Source: BS750m-G69 sp964441235
Lineage (GTDB): Bacteria > Fidelibacterota > UBA2242
Reading direction: 5' to 3'
DNA length: 64,000 nucleotides
NCBI GenBank assembly: GCA_964441235.1
Contig: CAYTUQ010000001.1
Location: forward strand, 1 to 64,000
Shown here: in pieces, positions 30,301 to 40,006 of the stretch
How the letters are laid out: each line of letters begins with the position of its first letter
Numbering within the stretch: position 1 is the stretch's first letter
Translations under genes and position numbers: made by a program
The notes under the pieces: generated by a model
Databases searched by the model: none
Told to the model about the DNA's origin: nothing
The model's input: only the letters and a program-made list of their open reading frames with translations

Positions 30301-30910
30301 CATCGTTGACCACAAAGAAGCATTCCTGATCTGCTTTCATCACACCTCGTCCAAACCGACCATTCCACTCACCTGGCCAGATTAGCTGGTTGCCATAAGC
30401 TGGCCAACCTGCTGGTGGCCAGGAATCGGAACGATTGCTCATGGCAGGGGTTTCGCTCAATTCATCAAAATAGCCGAAGACAGGGTACAATCCCCATTCT
30501 ACGGTGCCTTCTGGGTTCATGTCCATATATTCGCGATAGCTGGATTGACAAAAATATAAAGTATCAAGATCCGTTCGCGTTTTAATTTCATCGAGATCGG
30601 TTACAGGAATGGAATCATTTTCTACGTAAACACGTGCGCCAATAAGAAGGGCAATACCATCGGTCATTTTCGTCCCCTCTAAATTATTCGGCCATTTAGA
30701 AGTAGTAATACCATGTATGTGGTCACTCTGTTCTGTCGTGTTACGAAAGAACATCAGTACACGGTTGCCGATCATAAAACCAGCACGTTCTGCGGCGATA
30801 TCACCTGCAGGATCGTCCGGTCCTTCATAAGTGCGGCTCTGGGCAAAAACTGTATAGAAATGTCCCAAAGATATGCCCAATATAAACAAAACTATAATTA
30901 TATTTTTCAT
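27326..30910 (-). CDS. Giant T9SS-exported protein of module 1 (paralogue of 36342-39950)
   Basis: The 1194-residue protein has a signal peptide (to ~24). It continues with YEGPDDPAGDIAAERAGFM, an Asp/Asn-rich calcium-binding-like region (~355-470: DNDDDGLVDEARNND, DANNNGKYDPGED) and an FN3-like region (~600-750: GKVYLSWDDDSD, DFEGYKLYRSTDP, YYYVLVAYDYG). The C-terminal sorting domain (~1095-1194) reads VVPNPYV, IRIFTLSGVLVDEI and IGKFAVIK. It is secreted and surface-attached by T9SS. A close paralogue lies at 36342-39950. In each module a TonB-dependent receptor and a PorV-like barrel accompany it. I infer a surface substrate-binding partner for the receptor, the job SusD does in classical loci; no enzyme domain is recognisable. 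Confidence 0.8.
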   Translation of the reverse strand: MKNIIIVLFILGISLGHFYTVFAQSRTYEGPDDPAGDIAAERAGFMIGNRVLMFFRNTTEQSDHIHGITTSKWPNNLEGTKMTDGIALLIGARVYVENDSIPVTDLDEIKTRTDLDTLYFCQSSYREYMDMNPEGTVEWGLYPVFGYFDELSETPAMSNRSDSWPPAGWPAYGNQLIWPGEWNGRFGRGVMKADQECFFVVNDAQDQEYLGPEDRVKYYPRPGVFIGDKRPDVTIQKGLPWGGIGIRVQARGFQWSNPSAQDAIFWEYGIANISDYDLPEMYFGIYTDNAVGGECCVDPPSDDIAYYNEDLNMCYAWDVDGIPRGGGKEPGIYGLAYLESPGIPDDVIDNDDDGLVDEARNNDAKQKIGPYDGIQDLDKFLSFYHLKESELKEHWNADEDQDWQDWNDANNNGKYDPGEDIGDDVGLDGVGPLDLNYDGPDADGTECNHRPDRVEGIAEPNFAETDVSESDMLGLTSFRYCKDWDADGQSIMNDEVIFHFNNEGIFDEAQMEPMNFIEQFASGLFPLGRGLTERISMSELHSYEVLAGLNSDEHSAPALFRLKEVVQLIYETDYRFAQPPIMPTLTATPADGKVYLSWDDDSDKLTRDAFAKNINDFEGYKLYRSTDPYMADPMFITDGYGTPTLRKPIFQCDLIDDKYGFADYGEINGIEYYLGDDRGITHSFIDNTVQNGRTYYYVLVAYDYGLPDVSGGISPSENMFVLEIDENENIRRISKNVAVVKPHQFAAGYPDQAVNIDMEATTPTAKKLPFEAQIFDRDRAKKGHTYKVKFHVNELGYVQTSARLRSPYDVLFINDEILVYDVTLGDSLVYRETQYDLGGSNFDSTTVEEYHGYYHLTSEREVVTELFDGLRLRFRMPTVFPILDRDNSGWVVGKSLINIQLAQIRGERFNPFRQNWRFFPWHYEIIWTDDDAAYTTRTNLILTKIRDQWLNYVPRQDILLDQAFNFYILNKSFVDSTGNHPLMDMVVYDVNRNGKYDRESDYILVGDSRVDSRTGYTLWCGTIFSIDFIDVHNENEMPRANDAYRLDFKRAFHHTDSLMFTITGLDEELDESKLKKDMEKIRVVPNPYVVTNTMEPAVANWERNQRRQLMFTHIPAQSKIRIFTLSGVLVDEIDVDNAVENRENFWDLNSEANGTVHWDLRSKEGLEIAAGYYIYHVESKVTGDVKIGKFAVIK

Positions 30911-30921
30911 GGTATACTCCT

Positions 30922-31989
30922 TTAAAAAGTCAAGCTCAATGTATATGCATGCATTTTCCCTAACATACCGATACTCCGATATGCATAATCAACTTTCAAG
31001 GCTCTGTTATTCAAATAATGAAATAACAATCCAAAACCAAAAGTCCATCCATATTCGGAATCAATCATGTAAAATCCTTTATACCCACTCCTCAAAGAGA
31101 GTATTCCAAATCCAGGTATAGTTAGGGCATATTCGCCGCCTAGATTTAGATATTCACTATTATTGTTGGGATGTAGTGCATCAACTGCCATAGTTAAACG
31201 ATGTATTGATGTTAGGATCGGATGGGCAGAGACACCAATTCTGAAAATTAACGGCAGTTCCCAGCCTTGCGTTTCATAACGTGCGGGTACATATTCAAAA
31301 TTACCAGCTTCTCTCGGAGCTTCATCAACGGGGCGTTTCAAATCAATACCATTGTATTGTAATTTCGTCCCATAATTTGAAATGCTCATACCAATCGTTA
31401 ACCCTCCCTCTTGATTACCTGTCCAGGATAGGAATGAAGTATTCACAATTGCTCCCAGGTCAAACGCAACAGCACTTGCACTTTCATGCCATATCCGAGA
31501 AGAGATATATTTACCGGTAGCGCCGAATGAGAACCATTGAGCCAATTTCCTTCCATAAGACAAGCTCACGCTGAAATCCAAGCCGTCGAATTTCTCGCCA
31601 GTACCTTCCTGCATTAATACTGACGTTACTTCATCTTCACCATACCCTGTATAAATAAATCCGATAGCAATTGTCCCCATTCGCTGATCTACGTATCCCA
31701 ACCCAACGAATGAAGAATAAATGTCTGCTAACCAGGGTTGATGCATCGCCTGGAACTCGCTTTTCATCATATAGCCTAAACCAGCAGGATTCCAATAAAT
31801 GGATGATATATCCCTTACGACACTAACATAAGCATCCCCCATGGCGAGTCCGGCGCTGCCACAGCCAATTTCTAAAAAATTTCCAGCCGTTGTTCCCGCC
31901 CTATAGGGTTCTTGTGCTTGTCCTACAGAAAAAACAACACAGAGAAAAATCCCTATAAAAACTGTGGTTGATTTCTTATTCTTCATCAT
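30922..31989 (-). CDS. PorV/PorQ-family outer-membrane protein of module 1
   Basis: The 355-residue protein has a signal peptide, then PYRAGTTAGNFLEIGCGSAGLAMGDAYVSV and DISSIYWNPAGL. This is the start typical of PorV/PorQ and related FadL-like barrels, and the rest is beta-strand-rich. PorV is the outer-membrane shuttle that binds T9SS C-terminal sorting signals. The gene lies between the receptor (42 bases upstream) and the giant cargo gene (11 bases downstream). A paralogue at 35126-36187 shares nearly all these motifs. A dedicated role in handling the cargo next door is inferred. Confidence 0.85.
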   Translation of the reverse strand: MMKNKKSTTVFIGIFLCVVFSVGQAQEPYRAGTTAGNFLEIGCGSAGLAMGDAYVSVVRDISSIYWNPAGLGYMMKSEFQAMHQPWLADIYSSFVGLGYVDQRMGTIAIGFIYTGYGEDEVTSVLMQEGTGEKFDGLDFSVSLSYGRKLAQWFSFGATGKYISSRIWHESASAVAFDLGAIVNTSFLSWTGNQEGGLTIGMSISNYGTKLQYNGIDLKRPVDEAPREAGNFEYVPARYETQGWELPLIFRIGVSAHPILTSIHRLTMAVDALHPNNNSEYLNLGGEYALTIPGFGILSLRSGYKGFYMIDSEYGWTFGFGLLFHYLNNRALKVDYAYRSIGMLGKMHAYTLSLTF

Positions 31990-32031
31990 AGCATCATCCT
32001 CAAAATAAGTTAAAAGTTATCTCTTCAACCT

Positions 32032-34857
32032 TTAGAACATATATCCTATACCAATTTTAATCTCACGGGGCGTTGAATACATATAAGGATTTTCTACCGC
32101 ATCGTAAATATCGTTGTAATTGCTGCGGAATGTCTCAATATCGACGGGATAAATAATAGCCGTATAAGCACGACCCGTGCTGGAGTTTACATATATTTCA
32201 TTTTTGCGATCCAACAAATTGTAAATGGATAAAAAGATTCGAAGTTTGCTTGACTCACCTATAGGTATATCATAATTACTTCTTAGATCCAAAGTGAATG
32301 TGCTGGGGCGTTTGGAATTATTGGGATACAATGTCTGCTTGGCTAAAGGACTTAACGAAACCGGACTAAAAGTGTAAGGTCTACCTGAGTTAAAATAGCC
32401 TGTCAGCATGACTCCATAATTTTTCTTTGTGTACCCCACACTTGCATTCAGCGTATGTCTCTGATCCCAGTTTAATGGCACGAGATATGGCACAGGGTCT
32501 AAACTTTGCCCGGCACGTGAATAAGTCGATGTTGGATTGTCCGCGTTTCCTCGGGTATATTGCAGAGTATAATTAAGATAAAAATATAGCGGACCAGTGA
32601 CATAATCGAATTTCAATTCAAAACCTTTGGCATTCCCATAATCCTTATTACCATACACGCCATATTTTATCTGGTTATAAGTAGTGTAGACTAAAGCACT
32701 TTGTAGATCATAAATATCTTTGTAATAAACAGATAATTCCAATCCCATCCCAGGCAAAAGTTCCTGCCAGATTCCCATTTCATATTGTACTGTTTTTTCT
32801 GCTCTAATCTGGGGATTACCATGAATGGTTGCAAAATTGCCCGGTGGAATCATGAATCTATAATTGCTATACAAGGCGTAAAGAGGTGGCATCTGGAAAA
32901 AATGACCATAACTAAAGTGCAGTACGGCAGCTTTACCCAATGTATAAGAAAGACCGAAGCGGGGACTGAGCTGTACCTGGGGATCGGCCTTTGGGTAGGT
33001 AGACATCCGCTCCATATTGAGTAGTGGCTGGCCATTTTCATCAAGAATTATTTGTCCGCTCTCATCTTTTTCATAGAACGTCAATTGGTTCGCCGGATTT
33101 CTGCGGTCGGAAGGATACGTCGTATTGGGATTAAAATAGTCATACCGTAAACCCAGATTGATCACCATCGCGGCGAATTCCATTTTATCTTGTAAATAAG
33201 CAGAAAATTCACAAGGCTTTTGGGTGTAAATATCCATTGAAATGGCAGAGTCGGGCAGAATTTCGGTCTGATACGGGTAAAATACGATCTTTTGTTTTTC
33301 GCTCTCATACACAAAATAATTCGCCAGTGGCGTCCCGCGCAGCTTGTTTTGCACATATGTTGGCTCGTTGTGCAAGCGATGTCCCGTATATAATACGCCC
33401 GTTTTAATACTGTGAGCTTTATTGATCTGCCAGGTTAGATCGTATTTCACATTCACGTCCTGCAATCTCCGCTTTTGATGATCGTAATCCTGGCCGCCAG
33501 TTAAAAAGCCGCCCCCGCTTCGGGAATAGTTCTGATGCGCGTAGCGAGAATCGAATGGATTCTCGTAAAGGTAGAATTTATATATGTTGTCGGTAAACGA
33601 AACTTTGAAGTCATGAAAAGCTTTTTCTGAGATGAGATGATTTAATTGAAAAACGTACATGTTGGTTTCATCATAATGATTCGCTCTGCCATCCGGTTTA
33701 TACTTGTATTCATGCCCAGTCGTGGGCCGTTTATCGTAATTCCGGGTATTCATAAGGGACATTCTTAAATTGTGGCCCAATTTAAAAGTCAATTTTCCCA
33801 TGAAAGAATATGTCTCGTTCGTATTTATCGGGACGTATGAGCTGTCACCCGTATGTTCAGAATAATATCGATTCTCGTTTATGTATGCATCCCAGGGCGT
33901 CTCTTCATCAATAGTGTTAAGTAGTGTAAAATCTGTAAAATTGTCAACATTGAACCGTCTGATTCCGTTTATATGTCCAAGATTGTTCTGGAAACGGAAG
34001 TTGGTGAAAAAAGTGATACGATTTTTCCAGATCGGACCATCAAGTTGTAATTTATAGTCCTGATTCCTAGCAATTTCACTATCTTTCAGCCCAATAAAAA
34101 TATTTTTGTTGCCTGTATAAAAATTTGAAAGATGAACGGAGACAGACCCATGGAATTGATTTCGACCATCTTTGGTCACGACATTTACTATCCCGCTCAT
34201 CGCCCGACCGTACTCGGCGTTAAATGTTCCTGTAATCACCTCCAGATCTTGAGCGACTTCTTTTTCTATTTCTACTGCCTTATCTTCGCCGGCATAGGCT
34301 TCATTGACCTGCATACCATCAATGAGATAGGATACCTCCGTGAGTCTCCCACCTCGAAAATGTCCATCCACAACCCCCGTCTGCATTTCGATCACCTGTG
34401 CTAGATCTTCAACAGGTAGTAATCCGATTTGCTCAGAGGAAACATTTTTGATAGAACTGGTTTGATCCTTTTTTATAGCGATTTTTTCAGCGTAAACGAC
34501 AACCTCCTCTCCTTCTATTACAGTTTCTTCCATTGAGATTTCAACGTTCGCTGTGCGGTTAACTGATACGATAACATCAGATACTTTGACAATCTTGTAT
34601 CCTATCATTTGTGCTCGTAAGATGTACTTTCCGGGCGGTACGTTGAGAATATAGAAATCGCCATTCATATCTGCTGCTGCACCGCTAAATGTCCCTTCAA
34701 TGAGAATGTTTACACCAGCTAATGGCTCGCCAGTTTTAGCATCTTTCACATGCCCTTTAATTTTTCCTGTGGTTTGCGCAATCGCATCGTATTGAAGAAC
34801 AAACATACTGCTAACTAACACAAGCCATATTAAAATTTTTGGCTTTGAATACTCCAT
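32032..34857 (-). CDS. TonB-dependent receptor of module 1
   Basis: The 941-residue protein has a signal peptide, then a carboxypeptidase-regulatory-like domain (~28-115: GKIKGHVKDAKTGEPLAGVN, PPGKYILRAQMIGYK). A plug follows (~130-240: IEMQTGVVDGHFRGGR, VITGTFNAEYGRAMSGIVNVV), then a ~700-residue beta-barrel ending in the aromatic GIGYMF. This is the outer-membrane importer class used for large glycans or peptides in the FCB group. It lacks the usual SusD neighbour. A paralogue with the same plan lies at 40007-42754. A good SD (AGGAGGTG) precedes the ATG. The transported substrate is inferred to be an oligosaccharide released by the fucosidases and sialidase-like enzymes nearby. Confidence 0.93.
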   Translation of the reverse strand: MEYSKPKILIWLVLVSSMFVLQYDAIAQTTGKIKGHVKDAKTGEPLAGVNILIEGTFSGAAADMNGDFYILNVPPGKYILRAQMIGYKIVKVSDVIVSVNRTANVEISMEETVIEGEEVVVYAEKIAIKKDQTSSIKNVSSEQIGLLPVEDLAQVIEMQTGVVDGHFRGGRLTEVSYLIDGMQVNEAYAGEDKAVEIEKEVAQDLEVITGTFNAEYGRAMSGIVNVVTKDGRNQFHGSVSVHLSNFYTGNKNIFIGLKDSEIARNQDYKLQLDGPIWKNRITFFTNFRFQNNLGHINGIRRFNVDNFTDFTLLNTIDEETPWDAYINENRYYSEHTGDSSYVPINTNETYSFMGKLTFKLGHNLRMSLMNTRNYDKRPTTGHEYKYKPDGRANHYDETNMYVFQLNHLISEKAFHDFKVSFTDNIYKFYLYENPFDSRYAHQNYSRSGGGFLTGGQDYDHQKRRLQDVNVKYDLTWQINKAHSIKTGVLYTGHRLHNEPTYVQNKLRGTPLANYFVYESEKQKIVFYPYQTEILPDSAISMDIYTQKPCEFSAYLQDKMEFAAMVINLGLRYDYFNPNTTYPSDRRNPANQLTFYEKDESGQIILDENGQPLLNMERMSTYPKADPQVQLSPRFGLSYTLGKAAVLHFSYGHFFQMPPLYALYSNYRFMIPPGNFATIHGNPQIRAEKTVQYEMGIWQELLPGMGLELSVYYKDIYDLQSALVYTTYNQIKYGVYGNKDYGNAKGFELKFDYVTGPLYFYLNYTLQYTRGNADNPTSTYSRAGQSLDPVPYLVPLNWDQRHTLNASVGYTKKNYGVMLTGYFNSGRPYTFSPVSLSPLAKQTLYPNNSKRPSTFTLDLRSNYDIPIGESSKLRIFLSIYNLLDRKNEIYVNSSTGRAYTAIIYPVDIETFRSNYNDIYDAVENPYMYSTPREIKIGIGYMF

Positions 34858-34917
34858 AACACCTCCTGTTTGAATTACAATTGGTTAATTTTCACATGCA
34901 GCAGTTGTAACAAAGTG

Positions 34918-34946
34918 TTATTCTGATATAGCAAAATTCAGAATAA
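34918..34946. promoter_or_regulatory. Inverted repeat upstream of module-1 receptor
   Basis: TTATTCTGA (34918-34926) and TCAGAATAA (34938-34946) are perfect 9-bp arms with an 11-base spacer, 61-89 bases upstream of the receptor start. The position suits an operator or a leader hairpin. No regulator was recognised in the glycan locus, so the binding protein is unknown. Confidence 0.4.
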
Positions 34947-35065
34947 TTAGTGTATATCCAAAAGGTGATAAAAAATGAAAAAGAGTGTCATTTCGATCCT
35001 AACTGGTCGAGAGAGAAATCTGTTAATCAACTAATTTATTGGGACATATAGATTCCTCGATTCCT

Positions 35066-35079
35066 CCCGCATAGGCGGG
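35066..35079. repeat. GC-rich hairpin between modules
   Basis: CCCGC-ATAG-GCGGG is a short perfect hairpin in the 268-base gap between the two modules. It shares the ATAGGCGG core with the cluster near 27150. It may help end transcription of module 2 before module 1 begins. Confidence 0.4.
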
Positions 35080-35125
35080 ATCCGCTCGGAACGACAAAAT
35101 CCATTCGTTCTAAGACAAACACTAA

Positions 35126-36187
35126 TCAAAATGTCACCCCGATTGTATAAATAGAACTATTACCTAAGAAATCTACATCTTTATAAGCGTAATCGATTTT
35201 AATAACACGATTTCGCATCAACAACAAGTGTATTCCACCTCCAAAGGTTAAACCATAATGTGAATCTTCCATAAATAATCCCCGATAACCACCTCTTAAG
35301 TAAAAACGACCAGCACCAAACACTTTTAATTGATATTCTGCACCAATATTTAGTGATTCATTATTATTATTGGGATGTAGCGCATCGACTGCAAGAATCA
35401 GTTTCTGAGATTCTGTCACAATTGGCGTAATAGAAGCGCCAACACGAAAGATTAAAGGTAATTCCCATCCCTGTAAGCTATACTTAGCTTCCAGATCTTT
35501 ATAATTACCATTCTCATCAGGTAGAATATCAACAGGTATAAGCAGATCAATTCCGTCATATTTTATTTTTGTGCCATAATTGGATATGCTCATGCCAATG
35601 GTCATTCCATGTTCTGGTTTTCCAGTAAAGGAAAAAAAGTGAGTATTTACCATCACTCCTAAGTCCAGGGCCAGTGCATTCGCATTTAAATGCCAGATAT
35701 TCGATGAAATCCACTTTGTAGATGCACCAAATGCGAACCACTGCGCGATTCTTCTTGCATAGGAAAGGCTGATTGCGTAGTCACCGGCAGAAAAAGTTTC
35801 TCCGGTTCCATCCTGCATAGCAAGAGTGGTTACTTCGGTGCGCCCAAAATCCATATTCGTGATACTCAATCCCAACGTGCCAATCCGCGGCAGCACAAGC
35901 GCTGCGCCGGCGAATCCAATATTAGTGTCTATAAACCAGGGTTGATACATAAACTGGACTTCGTTAGTTTCCATATAGGCAAGACCTGATGGATTCCAGT
36001 AGATAGATGATAGATCGCGGGTTACACTGACATAGGCGTCCCCCATGGCATTGCCGGCACTACCTATACCAATTTCTAAAAAATTACAGGCTGTTGTGCC
36101 AACCCGATAGGGTTTGTCTTGTGCAAACAGAGTTGTAAAAAATGATATGTTCATCAATAATGTTATGAATAATAATTGTTTTTTCAT
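35126..36187 (-). CDS. PorV/PorQ-family outer-membrane protein of module 2
   Basis: The 353-residue protein is a paralogue of the one at 30922-31989. It has a signal peptide, PYRVGTTACNFLEIGIGSAGNAMGDAYVSV, DLSSIYWNPSGLAYM, and the same later segments (GTKIKYDGIDLL, LILAVDALHPNNNNESLN). It is predicted to be an outer-membrane barrel that handles T9SS cargo. Here it lies downstream of the giant cargo gene, whereas in module 1 it lies upstream of it. The last residues (IYTIGVTF) end in the aromatic residue expected for a barrel. Confidence 0.85.
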   Translation of the reverse strand: MKKQLLFITLLMNISFFTTLFAQDKPYRVGTTACNFLEIGIGSAGNAMGDAYVSVTRDLSSIYWNPSGLAYMETNEVQFMYQPWFIDTNIGFAGAALVLPRIGTLGLSITNMDFGRTEVTTLAMQDGTGETFSAGDYAISLSYARRIAQWFAFGASTKWISSNIWHLNANALALDLGVMVNTHFFSFTGKPEHGMTIGMSISNYGTKIKYDGIDLLIPVDILPDENGNYKDLEAKYSLQGWELPLIFRVGASITPIVTESQKLILAVDALHPNNNNESLNIGAEYQLKVFGAGRFYLRGGYRGLFMEDSHYGLTFGGGIHLLLMRNRVIKIDYAYKDVDFLGNSSIYTIGVTF

Positions 36188-36341
36188 GATGATCTCCTAT
36201 TTAAGGCTGAGGCGAAGGCTAAGGCTTAGACAAGGATTCGCCCTTTCTCAGCTCCGACATCGATTTATCTTGCTTCAATTGATTTGATTAGTGAATCCTG
36301 ATCCTTCATCTTTTTCTTTAGCTTAATCCTGAGCCTCCGCT

Positions 36342-39300
36342 TCATTTAATTACCGCAAACTTGCCCATCTTTTCCTTACCCGTTACTGTCGATTTAACAT
36401 GATAAAAATACATCCCGGCTGCGATCTCCAAATCCTCTTTCGACAATAAATCCCAGTGTACAATTCCATTACCCGGCTCGTTTTTTACATCTATCTTGTC
36501 CACCAATACACCACTGGAAGTAAATATCCGAATCTCACAATTCGCTGGAATATGCGTGAACATGATGCGCCGTCTCTGATTCAGGAATCTATTCGCAACA
36601 GCTGGCTCCATAGCATTGGTTGCCACGTATGGATTTGGCACGACTTTGATCTGCTCCATTTCCTGGTCTAATTTCTTTTCATCTAGCGGCGGTACATCGG
36701 TGACAGTAAACCATAATGTATCTGTTTGAAAATATGGACGCTTAAAATCGATTCTGTATGTATCCCCTGGCTCTGGCGAATCATCATTCTCCTGGCAATG
36801 ACGGAAACTGATACTAAAAATTGTACCTCTAAATCGATGATATCTGCTGCCAAAAGGAAGTGTATATCCTACTAATACTTCATCGATCGATGGATCAAAT
36901 TCTCCATCGCCGTCATAGTCTGTGCGCAGCATATCCAGTTTTTCGAATTGCCCCAACGAGTCTGCGAAACTTTTCTCTACTACGTAAAAGTTAAAATCGC
37001 TTTCCCATATCAAGTGGTTCTTATCTATTAGCTCACCAGCACCATCAATCTGGCTTTCCTGCACGTTAGACATGGTTTGATATGCCCTATCACTCTCGGT
37101 AAATACAATTTCATAACGCCAGGGAAAATATACATATCCATTACAGTCATATAGAATTTCCAACGGTGCTGTTCCTTCCACCCAACCTGTATTCACTGGA
37201 TCCACATAAGGTTTGTTGGGCAATCCATCCAATATCATTTGAATACCATCAAACATATCCGATATTATTCTCTTCTCATTTAATGTATAATATTTATAAC
37301 TCCGTGTTAAATCTCCCAATTTTACGTTAGCTGTATCTTCTCTGACATTTTCTCCGGAATAATAATCAAAATTCTCTTGGTAAGCCAAACGGCTGCTGTC
37401 AGTATAGTCATATATACGAAAACCATTGTTCATATAATAAATGTCCCTGGGATGACGATTCCGTGCAGTCTTTTCATAGTATCCTAGTGTATCGACATCG
37501 AACGTAAGAAAATATTTATGATTCGTCCTCAACTCTTCTGCTGAATAGATCTCGAATTGCGGATATTGATTGCCCAGTACTCCCTCGGTGCTTTCATAAG
37601 TAATTCCCTGCTCAGTGTAACCGGCAGCATACGATCGTGGCGTTACAACCTGTACATTGATCCCCAAACGAACGATTTCCTCTGCTTCATCCAACTCTAT
37701 AACAATATTATTTTCAGTTGGAGATAAACCACCCGCTACAATAGTCGGATCGCCATAATCATACGCGACTAACGCATAATAGTAAGTCCGGCCGTTCTGA
37801 ACATTCCTATCCACAAAGTAATGCTGAATTCCAGTGTCGTCACCCAAATAATACTGGACGCCACCAACTGCTCCATACTGCGCATAGCCGGTCCTATGGT
37901 CAATTAGGTCACATTGAAATATCGGTCTTTTAGCCGTCGGTACACCTTTACCATCGGTAATGACTTCTGGATCGGACATAAGTTTATCAGTAGCTCGATA
38001 TAGTTTATACCCCTCAAAATCATTTATATTATTCAAAAATGGTTCCCTGGTGTACTGATCAGAAAGATTATTCCAGGATAAATATACGGCTCCATGACCG
38101 GCAAGGGCTGTCAATGTTGGCATGAGCGGAGGCTGGGCAAACCGGTAATCTCGCTCATATATGATTTGAGCGGTTTCCTTTAGACTATAAAGATTGGGAG
38201 CATAATGGTCGGACGAGCTGAGATCTTGTAAAGTTTCATACGCATGTACCATCGCCATGGATATACGTTCAGTTCTTCCAGCGTATAACGGGAATTCGCT
38301 TGAAGAGAAAACAAAAAAGAGCGTTACAGGGGTACTGAATTCATACTCATCAAATTGCTTAGAGGTCATATGTAACCATAAATTTTTATCATGAAAGGCC
38401 ATTAATTCTCCGGTCAGCCAACGAGCTTCGTATTCCGTCATTCTAAATGTGGTTAACCCAATCATATCTGACTCACTGACATCGGTGGCAGCAAAATTGG
38501 GTTCGCATCCCTCGCCTTCTTTATAATCTGGCTTATGGTTGCATTCCCCTTCATCCGGACCTTTGTAGTTCAAATCGAACGGCCCTACGCCATCCAATCC
38601 CACATCATTGCCAGTATTTTCACCCGGGTCCACAAACCAAAGTTTCTTCTCCTCGTCATAATAAGAATAGTCTCCATCATTATTCAGATCCAACCCATCC
38701 CGCCAATCCTGGTCTTCGTCTCCTTCATAATGTTCACACAGGTCTTCTTCTTTTAAGTCATAAAAATTTAAGAATTTTGCGAGATCATCAATCCCGTAAT
38801 ACGGGTCGTCTTTCAGTTCTCCGGCGGGATTATCTCTTTTCTCATCAACGAGCCCGTCATCGTCGTTGTCAATTCCATCCCATCCTTTACCAGGGCTTTC
38901 GAGGAAAGCCATTCCTATTGTTCCCGGTATATATCCACCAACGCCGACGCCGTCAAAGTCCCAGGCATAGGCCATATCAAGTTCCTTGTTAAAATATCCT
39001 AAATCATCATCCGGTCCGTGTTCATTACCCACAGCCAGGTCCAGACGATAACCAAAACCACTAGTTAATATATCATAGTCTGATATGTTTGAGATATCAT
39101 ACTCAAAAAATATGATATCTTTGGCTTCGTGATTATTCCACTGGTATCCTCGCTGAGCTACTCGTAAGCCCAATCCACCCCACGGAAATCCTTTTTGAGT
39201 ACTAACCTCATACTCTTGACCATTGGGGAAGGTGCCGATATTTACCCCAGGACGTGGGTAATAACGGGGGACTCCGGTTCTTATATTTTGGTCAGCGTTT

Positions 39301-39950
39301 CGTTCGACTATGTACTCCAGATCCTGAGCGTCGTTAAAAACAACGTAGCTTTCCAGATCCGCATACATTATTCCCCGTCCGAAGCGGCCGTTCCATTCGC
39401 CCGGCCAAATTGTTTCATATCCGGTAGAAGGCCAACCTTCAAGCGGCCATGAGTCCGGTTTGTTGCTCATGGCGGCGTAATCCTGAGCGAGATTACAGTA
39501 ACCTGGAACTGGAGCAAAACTCCACGTAACAGTCTCATAGTAATTAACATCCCTAGTGCACATATTTCCGCAGGTTTCCATGTAATACAGGGTGTCGATT
39601 TGCCCGCTGCTCGCTAACTCCTTAACTCTTAAACTATCCTGAATGGCAATAGTGTCCTGGTACATATACACTTCTGCTCCAATAAGAAGATTTACCTGAT
39701 CTATCATCCGTAGTCCGTCATACCTATTGGGCCACAGGGAACTATTTGACTTGTCCATATCAGCTAATGTACCGTTATTATCAAAATAGAGAAGAACTCT
39801 ATTGCCATTCATCCATCCTTCTCTGAGAGCTCCAGGATCAGCTGCCGGGTCTTCCGGACCATCATAGGGCTTGCCCTGTCCAAAGGCAAGAGTAGCGAAT
39901 AAGGTCGATAAAATTCCTGCCATTAGAATAAAATAAATATGTCTTTTCAT
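36342..39950 (-). CDS. Giant T9SS-exported protein of module 2 (paralogue of 27326-30910)
   Basis: The 1202-residue protein has a signal peptide ending near LAFGQ, then YDGPEDPAADPGALREGWM as in its paralogue. Asp-rich segments (DNDDDGLVDEKRDN, DLNNDGDYSYYDEE, GNDVGLDGVGPFDLNY) probably bind calcium. An FN3-like stretch (GAVYLSWNNLSD, DFEGYKLYRATD, TYYYALVAYDYG) is followed by a C-terminal sorting domain (VVPNPYVATNAM, IRIFTSSGVLVDKI, MGKFAVIK). It is likely a secreted, surface-bound partner of the adjacent receptor. No catalytic residues stand out. It is encoded 56 bases after the receptor gene, so the two are co-transcribed. Confidence 0.8.
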   Translation of the reverse strand: MKRHIYFILMAGILSTLFATLAFGQGKPYDGPEDPAADPGALREGWMNGNRVLLYFDNNGTLADMDKSNSSLWPNRYDGLRMIDQVNLLIGAEVYMYQDTIAIQDSLRVKELASSGQIDTLYYMETCGNMCTRDVNYYETVTWSFAPVPGYCNLAQDYAAMSNKPDSWPLEGWPSTGYETIWPGEWNGRFGRGIMYADLESYVVFNDAQDLEYIVERNADQNIRTGVPRYYPRPGVNIGTFPNGQEYEVSTQKGFPWGGLGLRVAQRGYQWNNHEAKDIIFFEYDISNISDYDILTSGFGYRLDLAVGNEHGPDDDLGYFNKELDMAYAWDFDGVGVGGYIPGTIGMAFLESPGKGWDGIDNDDDGLVDEKRDNPAGELKDDPYYGIDDLAKFLNFYDLKEEDLCEHYEGDEDQDWRDGLDLNNDGDYSYYDEEKKLWFVDPGENTGNDVGLDGVGPFDLNYKGPDEGECNHKPDYKEGEGCEPNFAATDVSESDMIGLTTFRMTEYEARWLTGELMAFHDKNLWLHMTSKQFDEYEFSTPVTLFFVFSSSEFPLYAGRTERISMAMVHAYETLQDLSSSDHYAPNLYSLKETAQIIYERDYRFAQPPLMPTLTALAGHGAVYLSWNNLSDQYTREPFLNNINDFEGYKLYRATDKLMSDPEVITDGKGVPTAKRPIFQCDLIDHRTGYAQYGAVGGVQYYLGDDTGIQHYFVDRNVQNGRTYYYALVAYDYGDPTIVAGGLSPTENNIVIELDEAEEIVRLGINVQVVTPRSYAAGYTEQGITYESTEGVLGNQYPQFEIYSAEELRTNHKYFLTFDVDTLGYYEKTARNRHPRDIYYMNNGFRIYDYTDSSRLAYQENFDYYSGENVREDTANVKLGDLTRSYKYYTLNEKRIISDMFDGIQMILDGLPNKPYVDPVNTGWVEGTAPLEILYDCNGYVYFPWRYEIVFTESDRAYQTMSNVQESQIDGAGELIDKNHLIWESDFNFYVVEKSFADSLGQFEKLDMLRTDYDGDGEFDPSIDEVLVGYTLPFGSRYHRFRGTIFSISFRHCQENDDSPEPGDTYRIDFKRPYFQTDTLWFTVTDVPPLDEKKLDQEMEQIKVVPNPYVATNAMEPAVANRFLNQRRRIMFTHIPANCEIRIFTSSGVLVDKIDVKNEPGNGIVHWDLLSKEDLEIAAGMYFYHVKSTVTGKEKMGKFAVIK

Positions 39951-40006
39951 TTTGAACAGCTCCTCTATTTTACACTTGAAATATGTAATGTAAGTTTTGG
40001 TCCACC

